The notes: generated from the letters alone by a model not told the origin. Shown: positions 1 through 9,044, counted from the stretch's first letter. The stretch is DNA of 32,238 bases from Novosphingobium sp. BW1 (GCF_008107685.1 NZ_VIRF01000034.1:1-32238); one strand, 5' to 3'. Program-made: numbers and translations.

Positions 1-119
1 CAAGCTGCACATCAGTTTGCGCAGCCGATTACCAAGCCGAGCATCGCCGAACCCGGTGTTGTCTATTTCTCCGTCGATCCAGGCCTCAGCTTCATCTCCG
101 TCGTTCGCGCCATGGCACG

Positions 120-130
120 CCCCCCCCCCC
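120..130. repeat. Homopolymer run of 11 C
   Basis: Eleven consecutive C lie inside the receptor remnant. Such a run is prone to slippage during replication and to sequencing error, so it may cause one of the frame changes seen here. Confidence 0.9.
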
Positions 131-500
131 AGGTTCCGTGCCTGAGCAGGAATCACAGCCGAAACAGGGGGTTCAACCGCAATGCGCTCACGGGAATCAC
201 GCGGGCGACCACTTGTGGGTAATCGAAAGCTTCACCGGATGGGTACGGTCTATCGACGGGCTGCTGAGCTCCATTGACCGTCCTACGACGGCCTACGTCA
301 ACATCGACGAGGCCCGCGTGCGCGGCATCGAGGTCACGCTCAACCTCAGCCTAACGCTGACACTGCGCCTGACCACCAGCGGTACGCTCACCGATTCCGA
401 GCAGATCATCGGCGGCAACGCGGGCCACGCGCTCAACGACATGCCTAAAGAGCAGGCCCCTGCCTCGCTCAACGGGGGCCCGAACACACGCCTGAGCGCC

Positions 501-536
501 TGCGCCTGCGCCTGCGCCTGCGCCTGCGCCTGCGCC
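501..536. repeat. Hexanucleotide microsatellite (TGCGCC)x6
   Basis: Six perfect tandem copies of TGCGCC, with a partial copy before them. In the open plus frame they read as alternating Cys-Ala, which is unlike any beta-barrel strand. They lie where receptors of this type normally have a barrel segment, so this looks like local repeat expansion in a gene no longer under selection. Confidence 0.9.
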
Positions 537-765
537 ATCTATCGCGCCAAGGAAGCGGTCACGGAAGCGCAGATCAGCGGCACGAACGTCTTCGCCGCGT
601 CCTTCCCCACGGTCGATAATGGCGGCACCTACCGCATTTGCCCCGAGTTCAGCCTGCATCGTGGTATCCAGACACCTCTTCAACAAGCGGCTCGACTACA
701 GCGCCTCGGGATACGTCATTGATCCGGCCAGCCTTTGGCTAGGCGTGACCGCACGGTTCCGATAA

Positions 766-963
766 GAGAGGCCGGAAAAAGACAAAAGGCGACAAGGCGT
801 CACCCCCTAGTCGGCCACCTCACCTCTCAACCAAGACGGTGAAGCGTCTCGGTTTTTTTCCGGAGGCAGTTTGGTTTGAGGCAGGCGATCATATCGAGGC
901 TTTGGAGGGCGATGGCACTCGGATCATCCTTCCTGCCTCGAACATCACTGCCCAATCCGCAGC
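766..963. other. Intergenic stretch between receptor remnant and exopolysaccharide operon
   Basis: I see no convincing gene here. A short hairpin at 834-849 (5-bp stem AGACG/CGTCT, loop of 6) is followed by seven T at 853-859 and could be a weak terminator for the plus-strand receptor gene. The rest shows no recognised structure. Confidence 0.4.
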
Positions 964-2280
964 TCAGCCTTGTAGGGCGGATCCCATATCCCACGATTGC
1001 CGCAATACGTGTCCGTAGTGATCGACTACGGCGTCGGCCCAGCTTTCCGGGCCGTGGCACAGGTCGCGGTAGTGGGCCCGGCCAGCTTCGGAAAACTCTC
1101 GGGCAAGCGCATCGTCGGCATGCAGTTTCGCGATGCCTGCAGCGAACTGCGTGATATCCGCCGTATCGAGCGCGAGCCCGAATCCGGCCTCTGCGATCTC
1201 CGGTCCCACCAGCGCCCGCTCACTGGCGATAACGGGCAGGCCCGATCCGATCGCCTCGAGCGCGACGAGACCGAATGGCTCTGACCAACGACTGGGCATG
1301 ACCGCCACGCGCGCCTGGGCCATGGCCTGTGCCACGCCGTCGCGATCGAGTCGCCCGAGGAAGCGGGCGCCAGGATGAAGCGCACGTAATGCCGCTTCAT
1401 CGGCACCTTCGCCCACGAACGTGATCGGCACGCCCGCCTCCTTCGCAGCCAGAGCGGCGAGATCCGCGCCCTTCTCACGCGAAATCCGTCCAAGGAAGAG
1501 AACCCCGCGGTTGGCCTCGGCCCGCACGCGCGCATGGCAGGGCGGCGTCACCGGATTGCGAACCGCATGAAGCCTGTCTTCGGGCCATCCCCCCTGTCGG
1601 AACAGCCGCGCCTGGCCGGGATGGATCAGCAGCATCCGGGCCACGTTCGCAGCTCCATCCAGCCAGTATCGGCGCAGCGCCTCGCGCCCGACACGCCAGA
1701 GCTTCTGCGCCTGGGAATTCTTGTCACAGCGACGTGCCAGACACGCCCGCGACAGGGGCTCCAACTCGCAATCCCGCTCCTCCCGGTAATCGAAGAACCC
1801 TCCGTTGGGGCACGCATTGAAATAGTCGTGCGCGTGCAGGACAAGACGCCGTGCGACCGGCTTGAGAGCTACAAAAACAGACGGCGAGAGAACCTTGGAC
1901 CAGCCGTGCAGATGATAGATCGTGCCGGGCGTATCATACATCCTGATCCATTCCCGCACGCTGCGCGACGTTACCGGATTGTGAAGCCCCACCGCCAACG
2001 CACCAGGCCGGGAATGCGCCAGCAAGTCCTTTCCACCCAACGGCATGAAGGCGACATCCTCACGCATGAAGTGGGCGCCCGTATCCCCGGCAATGAAGGT
2101 GACTGGAATGCCCCGCGCCCGCAATTGCCCAATCAGCACCTGGACCAGATGGGATGCCCCACCCAGCACTTCGCTGAAATCGTGCAGAACGACCACTCGT
2201 TCGGGCCTGGGTCCCACGCCGCGTCCTCCCCCCGGAAAGAAATCCTGCGCCGACTTCAGGCAGGAGTCCAGCTTTCGCAT
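964..2280 (-). CDS. Glycosyltransferase family 4 (GT-B fold), exopolysaccharide operon
   Basis: The 438-residue protein has the two-domain layout of GT4 retaining transferases. The N-terminal half starts with VVVLHDFSEVLGGASHL, the usual glycine-rich acceptor-side loop. The C-terminal half has GVLFLGRISREKG, then FVGEGADE, and the donor-site motif around SRWSEPFGLVALEAIGSGLPVIAS, which carries the family's E-x7-E. It should move a sugar from an NDP-sugar to a lipid-linked acceptor on the cytoplasmic face of the inner membrane. The sugar cannot be told from sequence. The middle holds several cysteines (CPNGGFFDYREERDCE, then CLARRCDKN), an insertion seen in some capsule transferases. The ATG lies one base after the stop of the Wza-like gene, so it is the last gene of the operon. 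Confidence 0.85.
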   Translation of the reverse strand: MRKLDSCLKSAQDFFPGGGRGVGPRPERVVVLHDFSEVLGGASHLVQVLIGQLRARGIPVTFIAGDTGAHFMREDVAFMPLGGKDLLAHSRPGALAVGLHNPVTSRSVREWIRMYDTPGTIYHLHGWSKVLSPSVFVALKPVARRLVLHAHDYFNACPNGGFFDYREERDCELEPLSRACLARRCDKNSQAQKLWRVGREALRRYWLDGAANVARMLLIHPGQARLFRQGGWPEDRLHAVRNPVTPPCHARVRAEANRGVLFLGRISREKGADLAALAAKEAGVPITFVGEGADEAALRALHPGARFLGRLDRDGVAQAMAQARVAVMPSRWSEPFGLVALEAIGSGLPVIASERALVGPEIAEAGFGLALDTADITQFAAGIAKLHADDALAREFSEAGRAHYRDLCHGPESWADAVVDHYGHVLRQSWDMGSALQG

Positions 2281-2281
2281 C

Positions 2282-2830
2282 TCAGAAGTAGCGCGCGCCG
2301 ATGCGCACCGTATCTCCCGGCATCACCGCCGCCGCACTGGTCAGTGCATAAGCCGTTTCCTCCCCTTCCAGCGCGTGCCGGATGTAAACGACCTTCTCGT
2401 TGGCGCGATAGGTGAAGCCTCCTGCCTTCGCGACAAGGGCATGGACGGACATGCGCTGGGCATAGCCATATTCACCGGGCCGGGTCACCTCGCCCAGGAT
2501 GAAGACCGGGCGGTATTCTGCCATCGTGAGATTGACCCTGGCTTCGCGGACGTACCCCCCCGCGAGTAGAGCCTCCAATTCGGCGCGCGCCTGTGCCAAG
2601 GTCTTGCCCGTGACCAGAAAGTCCCCCGCCATGGGCAATGTGATCGCACCCGCATCGTTCACCACGTAATCTCCGCTGAGCGATTCCTCGCGAAAGACTT
2701 CAAGGTGCAGCTGATCGCCCGGGGACAGGCGGTATTCCACCACTCCCACGCTCGGAAGTTCCCGGCTGACCTGCACACCACATCCTGCAAGCGCAAGAAA
2801 GCTCAGCGCCATCCCCAAACGAAACTGCAT
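2282..2830 (-). CDS. Polysaccharide export lipoprotein, Wza/GumB type
   Basis: A 182-residue lipoprotein precursor. A short signal sequence ends in the lipobox LALAGC, so the mature protein is likely acylated on that Cys and anchored in the outer membrane. Next come the polysaccharide export (Poly_export) domain, starting YRLSPGDQLHLEVF, and one SLBB-like domain (VFILGEVTRPGEYGY, then VHALVAKAGGFTYRA). It would form the outer-membrane portal for the polymer together with the Wzc-like protein upstream. I chose the ATG at 2830 because AGGAAGG lies about 9 bases before it. An ATG at 2851 overlaps the stop of the preceding gene (ATGA), adds seven residues, and lacks a Shine-Dalgarno sequence. Confidence 0.88.
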   Translation of the reverse strand: MQFRLGMALSFLALAGCGVQVSRELPSVGVVEYRLSPGDQLHLEVFREESLSGDYVVNDAGAITLPMAGDFLVTGKTLAQARAELEALLAGGYVREARVNLTMAEYRPVFILGEVTRPGEYGYAQRMSVHALVAKAGGFTYRANEKVVYIRHALEGEETAYALTSAAAVMPGDTVRIGARYF

Positions 2831-2847
2831 GATCCGTCCCCTTCCTC

Positions 2848-3990
2848 TCATGTCATCGCCGGCGTGGCCATCGGCCCACGCGCGCGTAGCTTCTCCACCG
2901 CAGACAAGATGCCCGCATCGAATACCTCAGGTGCGAAGCGCTGTGCGTTCGCAACGGCTTGAGCCGGATCGAAATCTGCCTCCCACCGCTCGAACCGACT
3001 GATAGCGTCGCACAGCGACTCAACGCTCTGCTCGGGGAAGAACAGGCCGGTCTTTTCGTGCACGATCGAGTCCGTAACCCCGCCCTGCCCGAAAGCGATC
3101 ACTGGCCTGCCGCTGGCGTTGGCCTCCACCGGAACAATCCCGAAGTCCTCCTCCGGCGTGAATACCAGCGCGCGGCATGTCGCGTAGGCGTCCTTCAGTT
3201 CGGAGAAGCTGAGCCGTCTGCGTACCTCCACATTGGGACCGGCGCGTTGCTCGATCTCCCGCACCATCTCCCCATCGCCCACCATGAGCGCGGGCACGCC
3301 CATGCGGTTGAAGGCCTCCAGCGCGACATCGGCGCGCTTGTAGGGAGTCATCTGGCTGACCCAGAGGTAGCGGTTACCAACCTGCAAGGATGGCGCGAAT
3401 TCCGATACGCTTACCGGTGGATGCACAACCTCGGCCTCGCGCCCCCAGACTTTGCCGACGCGCCGGGCGATGAAACGGCTGTTGGCGAGGATCGCGTCGA
3501 CGCGCTGCGCCGAGCTGACATCCCATTGGCGCAGGCGGTGGAACATTGCGGGCATCAGCATCCGGCCAAGCCGTCCGGCCGCCGACTTGTAGTCCTGGTA
3601 GTGATCCCAAAGGTAGCGCATGGGGGAGTGGCAGTAGCAAAGGTGCAGCGCGTCATTGCGCGTAATGACGCCCTTGGCCGGACCGGATTCGCTGCTGATG
3701 ACAAGGTCATAGGCACGCAGGTCGAGTTCCTCGAGCGCCATCGGCATAAGCGGCAGATACTTCTGGTAGTGTTTGCGCGCCCCCGGCAGGCGCCCGATGA
3801 AGCTTTCCTGCACGTGGGCTCCGCGCAAGGCGCCAGACATACGTGCCGGATCGTAGACATGGGTAAAAATATCGGCCTGGGGAAAGAGACGCAGGAGCCG
3901 CTCCAAAACACGTTCGCCGCCCCGCATGCCCACCAGCCAGTAGTGGACGAGAGCCACGCGCCCCGAAAAAGCTGGCTGTGCGCCGCTCAC
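2848..3990 (-). CDS. Glycosyltransferase family 4, GumH/WbaZ-like
   Basis: The 380-residue protein begins with VALVHYWLVGMRGGERVLE, the acceptor-domain start typical of GT4 enzymes in xanthan-like and O-antigen clusters. FPQADIFTHVYDP and CYCHSPMRYLWD are also characteristic. The donor domain shows YLWVSQMTPYKRADVALEAF and then EDFGIVPVEANASGRPVIAFG with the E-x7-E pair. It should add a hexose, perhaps mannose, to the growing lipid-linked repeat unit; the sugar is a guess. Its GTG start overlaps the stop of the Wzc-like gene by four bases (GTGA), implying translational coupling. With the downstream GT4 it gives only two transferases, few for a complete repeat unit. Confidence 0.87.
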   Translation of the reverse strand: MSGAQPAFSGRVALVHYWLVGMRGGERVLERLLRLFPQADIFTHVYDPARMSGALRGAHVQESFIGRLPGARKHYQKYLPLMPMALEELDLRAYDLVISSESGPAKGVITRNDALHLCYCHSPMRYLWDHYQDYKSAAGRLGRMLMPAMFHRLRQWDVSSAQRVDAILANSRFIARRVGKVWGREAEVVHPPVSVSEFAPSLQVGNRYLWVSQMTPYKRADVALEAFNRMGVPALMVGDGEMVREIEQRAGPNVEVRRRLSFSELKDAYATCRALVFTPEEDFGIVPVEANASGRPVIAFGQGGVTDSIVHEKTGLFFPEQSVESLCDAISRFERWEADFDPAQAVANAQRFAPEVFDAGILSAVEKLRARGPMATPAMT

Positions 3991-6254
3991 CGGTAATACC
4001 CCGCATACTGTGTGTAGAAGCTGGCCGCGTCATCCCCACCGAAGCGCACCTGCTTTTCCATGTCGACCTTGTTGAGGACAACGCCCAGGTTCTTGCGCGC
4101 CCGCGCAGGCAGCAGCCGCATCGCAGCCCTGACAACCCGGTCGGTAGTCTTGCGCCACCCCACCACCAGCAAGGTCGCATCGGCACAGGCGATGATATCC
4201 CGCGTCTCGGCGATCGGCAGGACCGGCGGGCAGTCGAGCAGGACCACATCATAGTCCTCGCGCAGCCGCCCGACCAGCAGGGCAAAGCGCCCCCTCTCCG
4301 TCAGCCGCTCCCCCTTTGCGAAGGCACGGGTAATCGGAACGATCCGCATTTCCGATTCCGGCTCCTTGTAGCACGGGATCGGACTGTCTTCTGCGGCCAG
4401 CGCCTCCATCAGGCCCGGCTGCCCGTGATCGAAAGCGAACATGCGGCTCAGCTGCATGCGGATCACGTCACAGTCGACCACGACCACCTTCTCCCCCGCC
4501 GCAGCCAACGAGCGCCCCAGGCACGCCGATAGCGTGGACTTGCCTTCACCCGGCACGGATGAGGCGAGAGCAATGACGCGGCCCGATCCCCCGGTGAGGT
4601 AACGCACCGAGACTATCACGTTGCGCAAGGCTTCGGAAAAGGCCCCATCCGGGAAGTCGCGCACGGTATCAAGCGGCGAGCCGCTGTGTGGCTGGACAGT
4701 TGCAAAGGCCGGGATTGCGCCAAGGCCCGGCACGTTCAGGCGCTTCTCGACATCCTCCATGGTGGTGAAACCGCGGTAGGAAATCTCCGATACGATCGCC
4801 AGCAGTGCGCCCGCGAAGATGCCAGCCACCGCGCCCAGAGCCAGGTTGAGCGCGAGGTTGGGGGACACCGGCACTCCGGGCACGTTGGCCGCCGAGATGA
4901 GACGCGCGGCCGGGCGTTCCGTACCGCTACCCGCGACCACCTTGTTGAGCTGCTCCAGATAGCTGCGATAGAGCGATTGGGCTGCATCGGCCTTCTTCTC
5001 GAGACTGGCCAGTTCCACCAGCGCGGTGTTGTCCGCCCCGAGTTGCGCGCGCGTCCCATTGCGACTGGCGAGCAGCGAAGACAGGCGCTGCGCGGAGGCG
5101 CGAGCCTGGGTGGACAGGGCCTGCAACGAGCGATTGACCTCGGCAGTGATCTGTGTGTCGAGATCCGAAATCTGGCGCCGCACCGTCACCAGTTCGGGAT
5201 TTTCATCGAAGTAGCGCTGTGAAAGGTCGCGTTCACGCGTCACCAGTTGCGCACGCTGGGCACGCAGCGAAGCGACCACCGGGGAGGACGCTGCAGAACC
5301 GACGTTGCCCGCTCCGCCGGCTGCCATCTGCGAGCGCGCGCTTTGCAGAGCAGCTGCGTCGCGCGCCGCCTCGGCGCGGGCGCTGGCCACCTGCTGGTTG
5401 TACGTAGAAATTTCCTGCTCCGTAAGCCCGGTCGCCGAGGACGAAATCAGGCCATTGGCCACGCGGTAGGCCTGAACCTTGGCAAAGGCTGCGTTTGCCG
5501 TCTCGCTCAGTTCCGCAACCTTCTCGCGCAGGGTTTTTGCAGCTTCCGCGCTGCCGCGTGCCCGTTCCTGCAGGTCATCGAGCGTGTAGAGCCGTGCGTA
5601 GGTATTGACGATCTGCGCTGTGCGCGTGGGGTCCACGTCGGAAAATTGGATCCGCAGGTTGAAAGAGTTGCCCACCCGGATGACATGGATGCGCTCGATC
5701 AGATAGGTGATCGCCCGCTCACGCAGGCTCACCGCGTCGATGTCCTGGCTTCCCCCTTGTCTGTCCGACAGCCCTACCGTTGCAAGAAGGTTATCCAGCA
5801 TCGAGCGAGGCTCCAGCACATCGGCTCGAAAGGATGCCTCCTCCTGCAATCCGGTCGCTTCGAGGACCTGGCCGGCCATATCGCGCGAGCGGATCAACTG
5901 GATTTGTGTTTCCACATCCTCGGCCCGGGTTGGCCCTTCCCGGGCCTCCCCTTCGTCCTCGGGAGCAATCTGGGTATCGCCAGTAATCATGACGACGTCC
6001 GCGCTCGCCGAATAGATGCGGGACTGCGCCGAGGTGAAGACAAGAGCCAGCATTATGCACAGGGCCAGGGTGAGTACCACAACCTCCCGGCGCCGCATGA
6101 GCATGGCGAAAAGAAAGCGTACCGAGATGGCGTCCTCGCCATCCTCCTCACGGTAGGTCCCGGTATCCCGGGCGAGAAGCTGCGGCGGTCGGCCTTGCGG
6201 CTCGTAAAGGGCGGGCAGGTTCAAGCGACAGGCTCCCTGGCTGGTGTGTTCCAT
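3987..6254 (-). CDS. Polysaccharide copolymerase fused to BY-type tyrosine kinase (Wzc/GumC-like)
   Basis: The 755-residue inner-membrane protein controls chain length and export of exopolysaccharide. A cytoplasmic N-terminus is followed by a first membrane helix at about 55-75, a long periplasmic coiled-coil-rich region (about 80-465), the proline-containing segment VPGVPVSPN just before a second helix at about 467-489, and a cytoplasmic kinase domain. The kinase has Walker A SVPGEGKST (566-574), Walker A' VVVVDCD (590-596) and Walker B VVLLDCPP (670-677). The last residues form a tyrosine cluster, YTQYAGYYR, with Tyr at 747, 750, 753 and 754; these should be autophosphorylated and set the oligomer state. 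The start codon is four bases after the beta-barrel gene's stop and has no clear Shine-Dalgarno, so coupling is likely. Confidence 0.93.
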   Translation of the reverse strand: MEHTSQGACRLNLPALYEPQGRPPQLLARDTGTYREEDGEDAISVRFLFAMLMRRREVVVLTLALCIMLALVFTSAQSRIYSASADVVMITGDTQIAPEDEGEAREGPTRAEDVETQIQLIRSRDMAGQVLEATGLQEEASFRADVLEPRSMLDNLLATVGLSDRQGGSQDIDAVSLRERAITYLIERIHVIRVGNSFNLRIQFSDVDPTRTAQIVNTYARLYTLDDLQERARGSAEAAKTLREKVAELSETANAAFAKVQAYRVANGLISSSATGLTEQEISTYNQQVASARAEAARDAAALQSARSQMAAGGAGNVGSAASSPVVASLRAQRAQLVTRERDLSQRYFDENPELVTVRRQISDLDTQITAEVNRSLQALSTQARASAQRLSSLLASRNGTRAQLGADNTALVELASLEKKADAAQSLYRSYLEQLNKVVAGSGTERPAARLISAANVPGVPVSPNLALNLALGAVAGIFAGALLAIVSEISYRGFTTMEDVEKRLNVPGLGAIPAFATVQPHSGSPLDTVRDFPDGAFSEALRNVIVSVRYLTGGSGRVIALASSVPGEGKSTLSACLGRSLAAAGEKVVVVDCDVIRMQLSRMFAFDHGQPGLMEALAAEDSPIPCYKEPESEMRIVPITRAFAKGERLTERGRFALLVGRLREDYDVVLLDCPPVLPIAETRDIIACADATLLVVGWRKTTDRVVRAAMRLLPARARKNLGVVLNKVDMEKQVRFGGDDAASFYTQYAGYYR

Positions 6255-6258
6255 GCGG

Positions 6259-7635
6259 TCATGGGGTGATCGTCAGTCCCAGGCCCGCTCCGAATGCGGT
6301 GAATGCGTTGACGAGCGGCGTTCCGGTCACATGCTGGTCGCGCCAGTAGATCTGTCCGGCGAGAGCGACGTGCCGGTTGATACGATACTGCACCTGCAGA
6401 TCGGCGCGCACACGGCGCGCGCGCGTGGAGACGTCGCGGTAGTTATCCCTAGCGACTTCCCCCGCGAACGACAGGCGCAAGCGCCGCGTCGGATCATAGA
6501 ATACGGTTGCAGTGAGCGTATCTGCCAGAATGCCTGCCACTTCCCTGTTGCCGCTGTTGCGGAAACGGCGTTCGGCGCGCAGTTGCATGGTCAGCAAGGG
6601 GGTTGTGTACCACTCACCCTCGAGGGCGAAGCCAACTCCCTGAAAATCGCGGAAGTCAGGATTGTCGTAATCGCGCACCTGGTAGCCAGCGGACACCTCC
6701 AACGAGACCAGAGGCATGATTTCGCCCTTGATGCCTGCAGTGATAGCCCCGCCACGCGAATCGCGCGCCTGCTCGGGCGCGGCGCGGAACGAATGGCGCG
6801 TATCGCCCCGCGCCTGGACGAAGGTGGAGAGAAATCCCGAAAGATCGTAAGCAATTCGCAGATCGGCCGACACTGCCTGCGTATCGCGGAAGGACTGGTC
6901 GCGGGTATCCCCGTCCCGCAAATCCAGATCGTTGTAGGACACACGGCGATAGCCGGCCCGAGCGGACAGCCGCAAACGGCCTAGGTCGAACTGCAGGCCC
7001 GCGTCCCCGCCAAGACCGTGGTAACTCACCGGCTCACGCGCATTGATCGCCGCGCCCGAGGAACTGCGCGGTTCGATCTGCCGGGCAGCTTCCAGTGTCA
7101 CGTCGAACTGCACATTGGGGCCAAGAGCGAAGCCACCATTGCCGCGCGCGCCGTACGCGTCGCTGTTCTCCGTCCCGGTCAGTGCGAAACGGCGCAAGCG
7201 ACCGGACAGAACCACATTCACGCGATGCCGAGAATCGTCGAGCGCGACGTTGAGGCGAGGCGCCACAACCAACGCCGCATCACGGCGCGCGTCAGGTTCG
7301 TTGAAGACGTTGCCATCGTAACCCCAAATGGCCGAGATCCTGGGCTCAAGCAGGAACGAGCCCACATGCAGGGGTGTAGCCTCGAACCCGGGCTCTATAC
7401 GGTTGCCCGCAACCCCGGGACGGTCCAGCGACGGCGTGCCATCGAGCGCCCATCCCGCCCCCAGGCTCTGCGCTTGCACACCGACGGGCATGGCGACGCC
7501 CCCCAACGCAAGGCTCGCACCGCCAATCCACCATCCCCAGCGGCCCGTGACGGCGGGGCCAACCTCTGCCGATGCAGCGGTGCGCCGTGTACCTTCGATC
7601 CGTTCGCTGCTGGCGGGACATGCCGTCATGGCCAT
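6259..7635 (-). CDS. Outer-membrane beta-barrel protein of exopolysaccharide clusters (BBP2_2-like)
   Basis: The 458-residue precursor has a late hydrophobic segment (about 34-52, WWIGGASLALGGVAMPVG) ending in VQAQS, a plausible signal peptidase I site after an unusually long N-region. The rest is rich in alternating short strands such as LRLSARAGYRRVSYNDLD, VSLEVSAGYQVRDYDN and LLTMQLRAERRFR, and ends in a strand (FGAGLGLTITP), as expected of a large outer-membrane barrel. Proteins of this type sit beside GumB/GumC in many alpha- and gammaproteobacterial polysaccharide loci, and a role in export or anchoring is assumed. The start is supported by AAAGG about five bases upstream. It lies 47 bases after the HlyD-like gene, the largest gap in the operon, so an internal promoter is possible. 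Confidence 0.75.
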   Translation of the reverse strand: MAMTACPASSERIEGTRRTAASAEVGPAVTGRWGWWIGGASLALGGVAMPVGVQAQSLGAGWALDGTPSLDRPGVAGNRIEPGFEATPLHVGSFLLEPRISAIWGYDGNVFNEPDARRDAALVVAPRLNVALDDSRHRVNVVLSGRLRRFALTGTENSDAYGARGNGGFALGPNVQFDVTLEAARQIEPRSSSGAAINAREPVSYHGLGGDAGLQFDLGRLRLSARAGYRRVSYNDLDLRDGDTRDQSFRDTQAVSADLRIAYDLSGFLSTFVQARGDTRHSFRAAPEQARDSRGGAITAGIKGEIMPLVSLEVSAGYQVRDYDNPDFRDFQGVGFALEGEWYTTPLLTMQLRAERRFRNSGNREVAGILADTLTATVFYDPTRRLRLSFAGEVARDNYRDVSTRARRVRADLQVQYRINRHVALAGQIYWRDQHVTGTPLVNAFTAFGAGLGLTITP

Positions 7636-7682
7636 CGACCTTTCGGTTTCAACCTAAGAAGAATGTCCTTGAGGTATCGCAC

Positions 7683-9044
7683 CTACTCGCGCAGCGCCCG
7701 CCGGAGTTGATCCGAAAGCGGCCTAATAATGTAGTGCAGGATCGTTCGCTCTTCGGTCTGCACGAAGACGTCGACAGGCATACCCACAGAAATACGGGCC
7801 TTCTCAAGCTTGTCGAACTCTGCATCCGAAATGGTGATAGTGACCGGATAGTACGTGGCCCCGGTCACTCGATCCAGGGAACTGTCCGCGGCGATATGCG
7901 TCACCTTGCCCTCAAGTTCGGGTGTCGTGCGCACATTGAGCGCGGAGAAGCGAACGTGGGCGACGCCGCCCGACACGACCTGATCGATATCCACGGGTCG
8001 CACTTGCGCGCGCACAACCAGACGGTCGGCTTCGGGAACGATCTCCATCAGGGGTTCGCCCGCCGGCACCACACTTCCCAGGGTCCGCACGGTGAGCTTG
8101 TCGACAAGCCCATCCTGCGGCGCACGGATCACCGTTCGCTCGGCGCGGTCGCGGGCCTCGGCCGTCTCGCGCCGACGCTGCGCGATGGCCGCTTCGACCT
8201 GGGCCAGTTCCAGCGCCGCCTCGCTGCGCGCACGGCTGGAGAGGCCCGCCATCTGCATCTGCAATTCACCGACGCGCGCGCGGGCCTGCACCAGACCGGA
8301 TCCTGCCCCTTCACGCTCAGAACGTACACCGACAGCCGAGCGCTCGAGAGCGTTGAGGCGGTCAAGCGTGGTCAGACGATCGGCATAAAGCGCGCGCATC
8401 TGGTCCAGTTCCTGCCGGATCAATTGCTCCTGCTCCCCCAGCGCGCCCAACTGGCTGCGATAGCTATCGGCATCCGCGCGTGTCTGAACCACGCGCGCGC
8501 GCAGCTGACCCAACTGGTCGGCACGGGCACGTCGCTCCAGCTCGAAGCTCTGGCGTTCGTCCTCCATCGCCCGCGCCACCCCCGGTTCGCTTGAACGTGC
8601 ACGCAGTTCCACAGGGAAATCGATGTTCCGCGCGCCCGCCTGGATCGCCCGCAAGCGCGCCGCACGCGCGACCAACTGATCGAGTTCCAGTCCCGCGTAA
8701 GTGGCGAAGGCCCCTGTCACACTGTCATCCAGCCTGACCAGAGGCTGGCCCTTGCGCACCGCATCGCCGTCCTGGACGAGGATTTCGGAGGCCACCCCTC
8801 CATAAGGGTGGGAAATCTCTTTCACGTGGGTTTCCACGGTCACCGTGCCCGGCGCGATGACCGCGCCGGCCATGGGGAGCAAGGCCACGAGCCCGAGCCC
8901 GCCCACCACCAGAGCGCCGACCGTCCCCAACCCGAGGTAGGACAGCCGCGCCAGGCGTCGCTCCCCCCTCGCCTTTGGCGCGCGCGCGAGAGGTTCTTCG
9001 CCGTGCAGCGGAACGGGATCGAGCATGGAAGAATGCACGTTCAC
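7683..9044 (-). CDS. Type I secretion membrane-fusion protein (HlyD/PrtE family; AtrD-like)
   Basis: The 453-residue periplasmic adaptor has a single membrane helix (about 36-57). A lipoyl-like half follows (VKEISHPYGGVASEILVQDGDAVRKGQPLVRLDD), then a long coiled-coil hairpin (about 120-290, many Arg, Glu and Gln) that contacts the outer-membrane channel. The second lipoyl half (APQDGLVDKLTV) and the beta-barrel domain (VRPVDIDQVVSGGVAHVRFSA) complete it. It should bridge the ABC transporter and a TolC-like channel. The GTG start overlaps the ABC gene stop as GTGA, with AGGAG about eight bases before it; an ATG six codons downstream is an alternative. In sphingan clusters the equivalent pair is called atrB/atrD, so I infer the same position here. 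Confidence 0.92.
   Translation of the reverse strand: MNVHSSMLDPVPLHGEEPLARAPKARGERRLARLSYLGLGTVGALVVGGLGLVALLPMAGAVIAPGTVTVETHVKEISHPYGGVASEILVQDGDAVRKGQPLVRLDDSVTGAFATYAGLELDQLVARAARLRAIQAGARNIDFPVELRARSSEPGVARAMEDERQSFELERRARADQLGQLRARVVQTRADADSYRSQLGALGEQEQLIRQELDQMRALYADRLTTLDRLNALERSAVGVRSEREGAGSGLVQARARVGELQMQMAGLSSRARSEAALELAQVEAAIAQRRRETAEARDRAERTVIRAPQDGLVDKLTVRTLGSVVPAGEPLMEIVPEADRLVVRAQVRPVDIDQVVSGGVAHVRFSALNVRTTPELEGKVTHIAADSSLDRVTGATYYPVTITISDAEFDKLEKARISVGMPVDVFVQTEERTILHYIIRPLSDQLRRALRE

Larger units (their letters stand above)
1..765 (+). pseudogene. Remnant of a TonB-dependent (catecholate siderophore-type) outer-membrane receptor, C-terminal half
   Basis: Pieces of a receptor beta-barrel can be read, but in different frames. 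The frame open from about 138 to 722 contains a stretch like YVNIDEARVRGIE, followed by TLTDSEQ and NAGHALNDMPK, which matches the late barrel strands of CirA/FepA-like receptors. The closing strand (LFNKRLDYSASGYVIDPAS, then WLGVTARF and R) is in frame 1 and ends at the stop at 763-765, so at least one frame change lies between them. The window starts inside the gene, so the plug domain is not visible. A run of 11 C at 120-130 and six copies of TGCGCC at 501-536 lie inside the remnant and replace expected barrel sequence. An intact receptor would import ferric siderophores; this copy cannot make a whole barrel unless the frame changes are sequence errors. Confidence 0.75.

Noticed and set aside
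293..686. Minus-strand open frames across the hexanucleotide repeat, with Ala-Gln or Ala-Gly repeats
   Set aside because: They are by-products of the TGCGCC repeat read in other frames; receptor motifs exist only on the plus strand.
2959..3996. 345-codon open frame opposite the GT4 gene
   Set aside because: No motif, signal or start site; it is the GC-rich antisense shadow of a gene with clear family motifs.
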